64,000 nt of DNA, taken from NCBI GenBank assembly GCA_964552205.1, contig CAZKFT010000002.1:52111-116110 (forward strand), in the 5' to 3' direction. Both the position numbers and the translations under genes were made by a program. Each line of letters opens with the position of its first letter. The first letter of the stretch is position 1. This document shows positions 16,912 through 24,268 of the stretch, in pieces. The notes beneath the pieces are model-generated. The model was not told the DNA's origin, did no database searches, and saw only the letters and a list, made by a program, of their open reading frames with translations. The stretch comes from JAIVGZ01 sp964552205 (lineage in GTDB: Bacteria; Pseudomonadota; Gammaproteobacteria; Natronospirales; JAIVGZ01).

Positions 16912-16954
16912 GATTCGCGGCCAGAGGGCCGCTCCCACGATCGGGTCGCGATTC
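16912..16954. repeat. REP-like element after mltF
   Basis: GATTCGCGGCCAGAGGGCCG followed by CTCCCACGATCGGGTCGCGATTC. A near-identical copy at 18828-18870 stands in the same position relative to the second tadA. Confidence 0.85.
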
Positions 16955-16957
16955 ATA

Positions 16958-17404
16958 TCAGCGGCGGGCGGCGAAAAACTTACGAAGTAGCGCGCCGCAC
17001 ACGTCAACTAGGACACCACCGGTATGGGTGACACGGTGATTGGCAGGGTTTGTATCCAGCAACTGGAACACGCTTTCGACCGCGCCAGTCTTGGGGTCCC
17101 GTGCCCCATACACCACGTGTTGCACGCGCGCGTGCACGATGGCACCCGCACACATTGCGCAGGGCTCCAGCGTTACATACAGGGTAGTACCGGGAAGGCG
17201 GTAATTGCGCTCCGCCTCTGCAGCTTGGCGCAAGGCATGAATCTCAGCGTGCAAGGTCGGATCGCAACCACCAATGGGATGATTCCATCCGCGCGTAAGA
17301 ACTTCTCCGTTACGGACCAGCAGCGCACCCACCGGCACTTCGCCTGCTGCCTCTGCTTTCAGAGCCTACGCAAGCGCCTCGCGCATCCAATGCTCGTCGT
17401 TCAT
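16958..17404 (-). pseudogene. tadA: tadA copy 1, interrupted by TAG at codon 13
   Basis: Full-length alignment with the second tadA (18874-19320). Translation reads MNDEHWMREALA, a TAG stop (complement of 17366-17368), then ALKAEAAGEVPVGALLV and onward without further lesion to LLRKFFAARR. Catalytic HAE and the zinc-binding PCAMC are intact. Many differences from copy 2 are synonymous, so both copies were under selection for a long time and the stop is probably recent. Reinitiation at a GTG (17338) would remove the N-terminal helix. CAG (Gln) would restore the frame by one transition. Probably inactive unless the amber codon is read through. Confidence 0.8.
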
Positions 17405-17415
17405 TCCCACTCGAC
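17401..17415 (-). pseudogene. Stub of a guaA 3' end overlapping tadA copy 1
   Basis: Directly upstream of tadA copy 1 the minus strand reads GTC GAG TGG GAA TGA, i.e. VEWE-stop, as at the end of guaA (IEWE-stop). The TGA overlaps the tadA ATG as ATGA. This suggests that guaA and tadA were once adjacent and coupled. From here to 17529 I see no gene; a small GCCT-GTTA-AGGC hairpin lies near 17425. Confidence 0.6.
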
Positions 17416-17529
17416 GGTACGAAAGCCTGTTAAGGCCCATAACTTGGTTGGCCTATATTCACTCATCGCGATGATGCCATGCAAAACCTTGTTAGGAGCT
17501 TGATACTTATGTCCATGAGTAATCTGATG

Positions 17530-18375
17530 CTAGCGGCGTCGTTGTCGCAACTGTGGCGCGAAGCGCGAATCCACCGAGGCGCCCGTGGCCTGCAACGTCC
17601 AGAGCGCAGCATATTTGTGGTAGGCGTACTGGCTGAGCAGCATGGCAAGAATGAAACCCCGCCCGCCATCCAGTATTAGACCGCGGACGAAGTATTGCAC
17701 CAAGAACTCCCAGAAAAAGCGTAACACCGGAGTAATCACCGTGGTGCGTTTACCACGGGCGTATTTTTCCTGCGCCAGCAGCCAAGCATACTGCGTGTGC
17801 TTGTCGACCATATGACGGTAATCCCGGTAGCTGTCGTGGTCCAATCGGCCGCTGAACTTGCCTACCGGGCCGGGTGGAAACTTCAGCGTCTCGTGCACCT
17901 GCACCTGCGGGAACTCGGCGCCTTGGCGGCGGAACAGCTTGGCCTGGGGGCTCGAATAGCGTCCGCCCCAGCGCAGGCGCTTGCCGAAGAAGATTGGTCC
18001 CCAAGGCATTCGGTACACCGCGCAGGGAACTACCGCTTTCGAAAGCTCAGCTGTAATCTGCTCCCGGAGTTCTGGCGTGACACGCTCGTCCGCATCAATG
18101 GTCAGCACATAGTCCCCACGCGCCGCTTCGAGTGAGCGCTGACGTTGCGGGCCGAATCCAGGCCAGTCTGTCTCCCAGATAAGGTCGGTATAGCGACGCA
18201 CGATGTCCAGTGTGCCGTCAGTGGAACCGGAGTCGAAAACAATAATTTCGTCGGCCCAGTCCTTCACTGACTCGAGGCAGGCCTCGATGCGATCCGCCTC
18301 GTCCTTGCAAATCATGCAGACCGAAAGCGTGTGGCGACGGGGCGAAAGGGGAGTGAGTGGGGTGGTATCAGGCAC
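17530..18375 (-). CDS. Family 2 glycosyltransferase, WaaE/KdtX-like
   Basis: 281-residue GT-A fold glycosyltransferase. LSVCMICKDEADRIEACLES, WADEIIVFDSGSTDGT and LTIDADERVTPELR (the DxD-type site) are hallmark motifs of the WaaE/KdtX branch, which adds sugars to lipopolysaccharide core. FFGKRLRWGGRYSSPQAKLF and VHETLKF also fit. There is a hydrophobic C-terminal stretch but no clear transmembrane export signal. It starts at GTG (18375) with GGAG upstream. It has no LPS neighbours here; it sits between the two tadA copies in a rearranged region, so it may have arrived with that rearrangement. Confidence 0.85.
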   Translation of the reverse strand: MPDTTPLTPLSPRRHTLSVCMICKDEADRIEACLESVKDWADEIIVFDSGSTDGTLDIVRRYTDLIWETDWPGFGPQRQRSLEAARGDYVLTIDADERVTPELREQITAELSKAVVPCAVYRMPWGPIFFGKRLRWGGRYSSPQAKLFRRQGAEFPQVQVHETLKFPPGPVGKFSGRLDHDSYRDYRHMVDKHTQYAWLLAQEKYARGKRTTVITPVLRFFWEFLVQYFVRGLILDGGRGFILAMLLSQYAYHKYAALWTLQATGASVDSRFAPQLRQRRR

Positions 18376-18707
18376 AGGAGGTCTCCGTTAGAACTAGAAG
18401 GAGTATAAACCTCACTTTATTGCTGACAACCACCCCAATCAATTCTGTTTACCCCACCGCCGGCATTAACCAATTCTCGACTCGACGAATGCAGCGGAAT
18501 TACTGCGGGCGCTTGACTTCCCTCGCAATATCGGACCGTCGGATACCGGAAAATCCATTCAGAAGAATGAGCCGCACCACATCAATACGGGTAATCGCCT
18601 GTTCCAATCGCCGCACATGGACCGAGCTCTGCCTCCCTGAACCACTAACGCTTGGATTCGTCGGATGGGATTGCTGGTCGAGGCCAGATATCATTTGCTG
18701 ATACCAA
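18376..18707. other. Noncoding, AT-richer stretch upstream of the glycosyltransferase
   Basis: 332 bp without a convincing gene. Base composition is visibly AT-richer than the neighbours at the start (AGTATAAACCTCACTTTATT). A 64-codon open frame on the minus strand (18500-18694, ending with DVVRLILLNGFSGIRRSDIA) has no family I recognise and may be the debris of a longer gene. The promoter for the glycosyltransferase probably lies here. Confidence 0.5.
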
Positions 18708-18776
18708 TCACTCCCACTCGATGGTCGCCGGTGGCTTGCCGGAAACGTCGTACACCACGCGCGAGATGCCGTCTAT
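18708..18776 (-). pseudogene. guaA 3'-end fragment
   Basis: The minus strand encodes IDGISRVVYDVSGKPPATIE plus WE and a stop, the same C-terminal end as the intact guaA at 24269. Nucleotide differences are mostly silent. The fragment begins abruptly next to a piece of mltF. Confidence 0.85.
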
Positions 18777-18825
18777 GAGGAATACCCTGAACTGGTTTGG
18801 CAGGAGAACCCGGATGCCGAGAGCA
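18777..18825 (+). pseudogene. 49-bp mltF internal fragment
   Basis: Starts GAGGAATACCCTGAACTGGT and matches mltF 15971-16019 with only one or two mismatches; it encodes EEYPELVWQENPDAES. The near identity suggests a recent copy. It abuts the guaA fragment on one side and a REP element on the other. Confidence 0.85.
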
Positions 18826-18827
18826 AG

Positions 18828-18870
18828 GATTCGCGGCCAGAGGGCCGCTCCCACAATTGGGTCGCGATTC
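18828..18870. repeat. REP-like element before tadA copy 2
   Basis: Nearly identical to 16912-16954 (CACAATTGG replaces CACGATCGG in the middle) and in the same position relative to the tadA 3' end. Confidence 0.85.
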
Positions 18871-18873
18871 AAT

Positions 18874-19320
18874 TCAGCGACGCGCGGCGAAGAAATCCTT
18901 GAGTAGTGCGCCGCACTCCTCGGCCAAGATTCCGCCGGTGTGGACAACACGGTGATTGGCGGGATTGGTATCCAGCAACTGGAACACGCTCTCGACCGCG
19001 CCGGTCTTGGGGTCCCGCGCCCCATACACCACGCGGTCCACGCGCGCGTGCACGATGGCACCCGCGCACATCGCGCAGGGCTCGAGCGTCACATACAGGG
19101 TGGTACCAGGAAGGCGATAATTTCGCTCAGCCTCGGCAGCCTGTCGCAAGGCGTGAATCTCGGCATGCATGGTGGGGTCACAACTGCCGATGGGGTGGTT
19201 CCAACCGGTGGCCAAGGCCTGATCGCCCTTCACCAGCACTGCACCGACGGGTACCTCACCGGCCTCACCGGCATGGCGCGCCGATTGCAATGCCTCCCGC
19301 ATCCAATGTTCGTCGCTCAT
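18874..19320 (-). CDS. tadA: tRNA-specific adenosine deaminase (TadA), intact copy
   Basis: Deaminates A34 to inosine in tRNA-Arg(ACG), an essential activity in most bacteria. 148 residues. The cytidine-deaminase-fold motifs are present: HAEIHAL (zinc His and catalytic Glu) and PCAMCAGAIVHARV (zinc Cys pair), plus VVYGARDPKTGAVES. The start MSDEHWMREALQSARHAGEA aligns with copy 1; an ATG three codons earlier (19329) is the alternative. It lies about 16 bp after the stop of the GGDEF/EAL gene and could be the last gene of the kai operon. As copy 1 has an early stop, this is the probable working gene. Confidence 0.95.
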   Translation of the reverse strand: MSDEHWMREALQSARHAGEAGEVPVGAVLVKGDQALATGWNHPIGSCDPTMHAEIHALRQAAEAERNYRLPGTTLYVTLEPCAMCAGAIVHARVDRVVYGARDPKTGAVESVFQLLDTNPANHRVVHTGGILAEECGALLKDFFAARR

Positions 19321-19336
19321 ACGGACCATTGTCCCA

Positions 19337-22117
19337 TCAGTCGTCGAGTTCGGGTACCCCGCGCGCCAGAAACCGTGCTTCCAGCTGTTCAGACTTCAGC
19401 GCCTTGCTGATGAGAAAGCCCTGCATCTCGTCGCAGCCCAGTAAACGCAGAAGCTGTGCCTGCTCTTCGGTCTCGACACCCTCAGCCACCACCGAGAGTT
19501 TGAGCGAATGGGCCATGTTGATGATGGTCGCCACCAGCGATTGCCCTTGGGAAGACAGCGTCATCGCCACCACGAAAGAACGGTCAATCTTCACGGCGTC
19601 CACCGGCAACTTCGCCAGATAACTGAGCGAGGAATAGCCGGTACCAAAGTCGTCGATGGCGATGGTGACGCCCATCGCGCGCACGGCCCGCAAAGTGGCA
19701 ATGCTGAGCTGCACATCGGCCATGATGAGACTCTCGGTAATCTCCAGTTCAAGACCCGCCGCCGCGTTCGAGTCGACAGCGAGGTCCTCCTCAAGTTCAG
19801 CAATGAAGGTCTCGCTGCGCAACTGCAGGGGCGATACGTTGACCGCAACGCGTACCGCGGGCAGCCCTGCGTTCTTCCAGCGCAGATAATCCGCAATGGC
19901 CTTGCGGATTGCCCACCGTCCCACTTGGTGGATAAGCCCGGTCTCCTCCAGCACCGGAACGAACTCGCCCGGCGGCACCAGCCCCGTACTGGGGTCGCGC
20001 CAGCGTATCAGTGCCTCCACGCTTGTGAGTTTCCCAGTCTCGAAACTCATTTTCGGCTGATAATGAAGGACGAACTCTTCCCGCTCGATTGCCCTGCGCA
20101 GTTGAATCTCGAGTGTCAGCTTGGTGGCGACATCCTCGGTCATTCTCTGCGTGTAGAAGAGATAGCGATCGCCGGTCGTTTTCGCGTTTTTCAGCGCCGC
20201 CTCCGCCTTACGGAACAAGCCGTCCGCCTCCTCACCATCCTGGGGAAACAACGCGACACCGGCCTTGGCGGTCACGCGAAGCACATCGTCCGCCACCCTG
20301 AATGGGTGCTCCAGTAGAGACTCCATCAACTTCACCAGCAGCCGCGCAACGTCTGCACCATGCATGACATCAGGGACTACCACCGCGAACTGATCCGCGC
20401 CCACCCGTGCAAGTCGACTGGCATCCCCGCTGCTATGTGTGAGCCATTTCGCTACATGTCGCAATAGTGCATCACCTCTGGGTGTGCCGAAGCTGTCGTT
20501 GAAGCTCTTGAACCGCTCGAGGTCCACCAGGAACACCGCCAGAGCATGGCCTGTGGTCACGGCACTCCTGATGAATTGACCCACTCGCTCTAGGAACAGA
20601 CGACGATTGGCAAGCCCGGTCAGCTCATCGTAGTAGGCGAGATAATCGAGCCTGTCCTGCTTCTCGATGTGATCGTTGGCAAAAGCGATGTCGTCCGCCA
20701 ACTCGCACAACAACTTGACCTCTTCGTCATCGAAATGGTCGACTTCCGACGCGTACAAGCTAAGCGCGCCGATGATTGCGTCATCAATCATCAATGGCAG
20801 GCTGAGTAACGAGCGAACCCCGAGCTCGTGGAATACGCCCATCTTGAGAATCTGTGTCTCGTTCTCCACGTTGTTCACCAGAACGGGCTTGCGTTCCCGA
20901 ACGGCGGTGGCGGACGGTCCGTACCCACGTGGCGCATTGTCCTGAATCGTCGAGCGGTCTTCGACGGCGGGGACTCCCTCTTTGAATCCCGCCGAGGCCG
21001 CCCCCACGAGCATGTGCGAGGTTGGATTGACGACACCAATCCATGCCATGCGAAAGCCCCCCACTTCGACTGCTATGCGGCACGCTTCCTTGAACAGCTC
21101 ATCGCGGTCGCGCACCCGCACAATCAGGCCGTTGATCTGACTCAGGACCGCGTTGCCCCTGCTCAGGCGCTGGATGGCGATTTCGGCGAGCTTTCGCGGG
21201 GTGATATCCCGTGACAGGCAGATGAAGCGCGGGTCCTGTCCGGGCGCAGCAGCTTTGCGGGAGACCGAGAGTTCGAACCATTTCCGACCCTGCGGCATAT
21301 CCAGCTCGAACTGCTTGCCAGACGACAGGCCGTTTGCATGGGCATCCTGTAAGGCCGAAAAAACTACCTTTGCGGCATCGGGCGGAAGCACCTCCACAAT
21401 CGTTCGCCCGATCATTTCCTCAGGGGTAGCCACCAACAGTTCCATGCGTGGTGAATGGTAGTCGTAGTAGCGCCCATCCAGCCCAAGCTCGAAGAGCAGA
21501 TCGGGGATGGCATCCAGCGTGCCTTGCAACTGGTTTTTCGCCGCAATGACTTCCAGCCCGCTGAGGGTGCGCTCGGTGATGTCGATATGCATGACGATGA
21601 CGCCGCTCGCACTGTCCTCAGCCAGTCGCTTCACCCGCATCAGGAACCAGCGTTTCGCGGTCGGTGCGTGGCAGGGGTACTCGAGGGAGCATTCTGTCTC
21701 AGTGCCAGCGAGCACGGCGCGTATGCCTTCGGCCGCTTGGCGCGCCTCAACGGCGTCCTCTCCCATCGCCTCGTCACAGACTGCCAGGTAGTCGACACCG
21801 ACACCATGCCCTGGGCCGTGGGCGGCATTGGCTTGACCGAAGGTCCGCCATGCGTCATTCACGGAGACGATGACCCCGGCGGCATTGAGCAAGGCGATGT
21901 GGGCTGGTAGCGCATTGAGCACCGCCGCTTGCTTGGTGGCCTCGATATGGCGCAATCGCTCCTGGGCACTTTGCAGCAGGAAAGTCCTGCCCTCGGAGTC
22001 TATGACCGAGTCCACCTCACCCGCGGTCAAAAGCTCCAGACGCTGGCCGGTCCTGTGTAACGTGGCAATCAGTGCGGAGATTTCGCCGTCCCCAAGCACT
22101 CCGAGTGAGGGCTTCAT
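19337..22117 (-). CDS. PAS-PAS-GAF-GGDEF-EAL c-di-GMP signalling protein
   Basis: 926-residue cytoplasmic sensor-regulator. Approximate order: N-terminal segment (1-60), PAS (65-180, LNAAGVIVSVNDAW), PAS (185-310, LDAIPDLLFELGLDGRYYDY), GAF (330-490), GGDEF (495-660) and EAL (670-920). The GGDEF signature is degenerate (ARVGADQFAVVV), so cyclase activity is doubtful. The EAL site looks intact: SVEALIRW, VNVSPLQL, LEITESL, IDDFGTGYSSLSYL, VKIDRSF and AEGVETEEQ. I therefore predict a c-di-GMP phosphodiesterase tuned by PAS/GAF input. The ATG overlaps the kaiB stop (ATGA), so it is coupled to the Kai proteins. Confidence 0.93.
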   Translation of the reverse strand: MKPSLGVLGDGEISALIATLHRTGQRLELLTAGEVDSVIDSEGRTFLLQSAQERLRHIEATKQAAVLNALPAHIALLNAAGVIVSVNDAWRTFGQANAAHGPGHGVGVDYLAVCDEAMGEDAVEARQAAEGIRAVLAGTETECSLEYPCHAPTAKRWFLMRVKRLAEDSASGVIVMHIDITERTLSGLEVIAAKNQLQGTLDAIPDLLFELGLDGRYYDYHSPRMELLVATPEEMIGRTIVEVLPPDAAKVVFSALQDAHANGLSSGKQFELDMPQGRKWFELSVSRKAAAPGQDPRFICLSRDITPRKLAEIAIQRLSRGNAVLSQINGLIVRVRDRDELFKEACRIAVEVGGFRMAWIGVVNPTSHMLVGAASAGFKEGVPAVEDRSTIQDNAPRGYGPSATAVRERKPVLVNNVENETQILKMGVFHELGVRSLLSLPLMIDDAIIGALSLYASEVDHFDDEEVKLLCELADDIAFANDHIEKQDRLDYLAYYDELTGLANRRLFLERVGQFIRSAVTTGHALAVFLVDLERFKSFNDSFGTPRGDALLRHVAKWLTHSSGDASRLARVGADQFAVVVPDVMHGADVARLLVKLMESLLEHPFRVADDVLRVTAKAGVALFPQDGEEADGLFRKAEAALKNAKTTGDRYLFYTQRMTEDVATKLTLEIQLRRAIEREEFVLHYQPKMSFETGKLTSVEALIRWRDPSTGLVPPGEFVPVLEETGLIHQVGRWAIRKAIADYLRWKNAGLPAVRVAVNVSPLQLRSETFIAELEEDLAVDSNAAAGLELEITESLIMADVQLSIATLRAVRAMGVTIAIDDFGTGYSSLSYLAKLPVDAVKIDRSFVVAMTLSSQGQSLVATIINMAHSLKLSVVAEGVETEEQAQLLRLLGCDEMQGFLISKALKSEQLEARFLARGVPELDD

Positions 22118-22407
22118 GCGGACTGGCGTTCCAGCCCCAGTGTCTGCAACAAGACCCGTTTCTGGTTGAGCGAACCGACTATCTTCACAGGGGCCGGTGC
22201 AGGCGCGAGCTTGACCAGTGTCGGCGTCATGAAAATCCCCTCGGCCAATGCACGCTGGGGCTCGCGGAACACATCCACAACCTCAATCGTGTGACGACCC
22301 GGGAGGTATTCGCGGCAAAACGCACCCAGGTTGGACACGGCCTGCGCCGAGTTCTGTGCGTCTCCAGCCACATAGAGCCGGAACATGAATTGGTCGCGAG
22401 CGCTCAT
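22114..22407 (-). CDS. kaiB: KaiB circadian-clock-type protein
   Basis: 97 residues, thioredoxin-like KaiB fold. FMFRLYVAGDAQNSAQAVSN, TIEVVDVFREPQRALAEGIF, MTPTLVKL and RKRVLLQTLGL-like KRVLLQTLGLE match KaiB. In cyanobacteria KaiB fold-switches and binds the CI ring of KaiC to reset it. The gene overlaps both neighbours by ATGA: upstream the end of the kaiC frame, downstream the PAS/GGDEF/EAL gene. No kaiA or sasA kinase is in the window, as is usual for kaiBC outside cyanobacteria. Confidence 0.93.
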   Translation of the reverse strand: MSARDQFMFRLYVAGDAQNSAQAVSNLGAFCREYLPGRHTIEVVDVFREPQRALAEGIFMTPTLVKLAPAPAPVKIVGSLNQKRVLLQTLGLERQSA

Positions 22408-23084
22408 CGCGCCTTGTCCTTGTCCGTGGCACCGCCGATGTCGGCACCACGCAGCTCCCGCATGCGCGTGCGCTTGCGTGAGACCACACCCTTGCTGTGG
22501 GCGGTGGTACGCGCAAGCAACTCCTTCTCGGCTTTCTTCGCCGCAAGCGCCACCTCAAGCGATTTAATCTGCACATGGAGCTCCGCCTCCTCGGCCTCCA
22601 CTCGCAATCGCTTGAATTTCCTACCCGCCTCGGCGACTTCCGCGGACGCCCTTTCGGAGTTTTCCTTCTGCCAGCGTAAGGTACCCATCAGCACCTCACC
22701 GCCCGCGCTGTAGGTGTCCGTCAGCGTCACGCCCTTGCTACTTAGAATCAGCTCGCGCACCTGATTCGAATGCGCAGTCCCACGTGACTTGATAATAGAA
22801 AGTCCGCGGTTGCGCTCTCCGGCCTGCACCAGGTAGCTGAGATGAATCCAGGTATCAGAGAGCGTGGTGATATGCCGTGACGAACTCCCTTCCGAATGCA
22901 CGGGCACATCATCCAGCAGGCTGGTGCACAGGAGTGTAATGCCCTGGGCCTTGGCCCAGGTAATCAACCGCTCCGAGAGGCCGTGCCCGCTCTGGCCGTT
23001 GCCGGTCCGTGACCAGGTCGACGCCGGGTCAATCACCATGCACCGTGCATTGTGCTCCATGGCGAGTGCCTTGATGTGCGCCAG
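22404..23084 (-). CDS. kaiC: KaiC, C-terminal part after an in-frame TAG (CII domain and tail)
   Basis: Continuation of kaiC in the same frame after the amber codon at 23085-23087. Translation begins LAHIKALAMEHNARCMVIDP, with the CII Walker B (CMVIDPAS). It goes on to HITTLSDTWIHLSYL, where TT occupies the position of the KaiC phosphorylation pair, then GERNRGLSIIKSRGTAHSNQ, and ends in a charged coiled-coil tail of about 90 residues typical of proteobacterial KaiC. The first possible ATG is at 23060 and has no visible Shine-Dalgarno, so independent translation is doubtful. The final stop overlaps the kaiB ATG. It is either the distal half of a pseudogene or is reached by read-through. Confidence 0.8.
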   Translation of the reverse strand: MAHIKALAMEHNARCMVIDPASTWSRTGNGQSGHGLSERLITWAKAQGITLLCTSLLDDVPVHSEGSSSRHITTLSDTWIHLSYLVQAGERNRGLSIIKSRGTAHSNQVRELILSSKGVTLTDTYSAGGEVLMGTLRWQKENSERASAEVAEAGRKFKRLRVEAEEAELHVQIKSLEVALAAKKAEKELLARTTAHSKGVVSRKRTRMRELRGADIGGATDKDKAR

Positions 23085-23087
23085 CTA
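23085..23087 (-). other. In-frame TAG interrupting kaiC
   Basis: The codons read AGT GCG GAA ATC TAG CTG GCG CAC ATC, i.e. SAEI-stop-LAHI. Family members have an uninterrupted helix here (E-x-H-L-type). CAG to TAG is one transition. No other lesion is visible in either half. Confidence 0.9.
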
Positions 23088-24182
23088 GATTTCCGCACTC
23101 CCGGTGATGGTCCGCGCAGATGCCATACGGAGTACCCCGCTCTTTGCATGGCGGCCCAGTCGGATTCCAACAGACCCCAAGTCTCGCACCACTTCATTGG
23201 CGTCGGAATCGAAGCTGACGAACAGCGTGCGCTCGCCACGCCTGCAGGCGGACTCCGCGAAGGCACCGCTCAAAGTAGTCTTTGCCGTCCCTGCCAATCC
23301 CGTCACCAGCACGCTTGCACCGCGAAAATAGCCACCACCAAGCATGGTGTCGAGTCGATTGATGCCGGTGGACACACGGTCGTTGCTGACGGTGAGGGAT
23401 CCACCGTGCTCCAGTGGTAACGGGACCGAGACCTCGATTCCTGTATTGCTTATCAGGAACGGGGATTCGTTCTCATCGAAGCTGGTACCACGGTACTTCT
23501 GGACACGGAGGTTACGCTGCGATACCCCCTGCACCACCGAGTGATTGAGCATTACCACGCAGTCCACCATGAACTGCATGAAGCCGAAGTGATCCTGACC
23601 AAACAAAGAGCCATCGTCGCCGCCGGCCTTGGACGTGATGACGGCGGTCATCTCATGCGCTACGAGCCAGTCATGCAGGCGGTAGACCTCCCTGCGTCTG
23701 AGTTCAGGGTCAGGCAGCAGGGCAAGTACGACATCCAATGCATCAAATACAATGCGGCGTGCCCCGGTTTGCTGAATCGTGGCCTGCAACACCGCCAGCA
23801 GTCCACCGAGATCGAAATCTCCTGACTGTACGATGCTAGTCACGGGCTGCGCGTCAACGAAAGACAACTGGTCACTCTGCAAGTCGGCGAGACTCCAGCC
23901 AAAGCTTTCCGCATTGACGAAAATGCGATTTGCGGACTCCTCGAAGGCGACGAAGACTCCTGGCTCATTCAGATTAGACGCGCCGTGCACAAGAAACTCG
24001 AGCGCAAAGATGGTCTTACCCGAACCCGGACCGCCCAAGAGAAGCGTAGTGCGACCGCGCGGCAGACCGCCGCGGGCAATGCGATCGAAACCGACAATGC
24101 CGGTCGGCGCCTTGCCAGGCGATGAGGTATCGGGTTTGGCGGCTTTACGCTTGACAGTAGCGCGTTTTGGTGTGGCCTTCAC
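23085..24182 (-). CDS. kaiC: KaiC, N-terminal part (CI domain and start of CII)
   Basis: RecA-like KaiC ATPase, 365 residues before an in-frame TAG. CI is complete: Walker A GGPGSGKT, catalytic pair FEES in VFVAFEESANRIF, Walker B RRIVFDALDVV, and VITSKAGGDDG. CII starts at STGINRLDTMLGGGYFRGAS, with a deviant Walker A (GLAGTAKTT, Ala for the usual Gly before Lys) and FDSD where the Glu pair is usual. Start: GGAGGAG lies 7 nt before GTG (24182); a TTG two codons earlier is less likely. The gene leads the operon kaiC-kaiB-PAS/GGDEF/EAL. If translation stops here, the product could still be a CI ATPase but not a full double-ring KaiC. Confidence 0.88.
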   Translation of the reverse strand: MKATPKRATVKRKAAKPDTSSPGKAPTGIVGFDRIARGGLPRGRTTLLLGGPGSGKTIFALEFLVHGASNLNEPGVFVAFEESANRIFVNAESFGWSLADLQSDQLSFVDAQPVTSIVQSGDFDLGGLLAVLQATIQQTGARRIVFDALDVVLALLPDPELRRREVYRLHDWLVAHEMTAVITSKAGGDDGSLFGQDHFGFMQFMVDCVVMLNHSVVQGVSQRNLRVQKYRGTSFDENESPFLISNTGIEVSVPLPLEHGGSLTVSNDRVSTGINRLDTMLGGGYFRGASVLVTGLAGTAKTTLSGAFAESACRRGERTLFVSFDSDANEVVRDLGSVGIRLGRHAKSGVLRMASARTITGSAEI

Positions 24183-24268
24183 GAACAAGCTCCTCCACCG
24201 TTGGGTGTTGGTGATTGTTGTGAAGCATCCCTCTTATGTGCTGCGCAGACTGTGCGGTGGACCGCTTA

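Noticed and set aside
17410..17520. Possible integron attC-like site around AACTTGGTTGG and TTGTTAGGAGC
   Set aside because: No pair fits the GTTRRRY/RYYYAAC core rules with matching internal arms, and there is no integrase or cassette array.
18500..18694. 64-codon open frame on the minus strand
   Set aside because: No recognisable domain, no start signal, and it lies in a rearranged stretch full of gene fragments.
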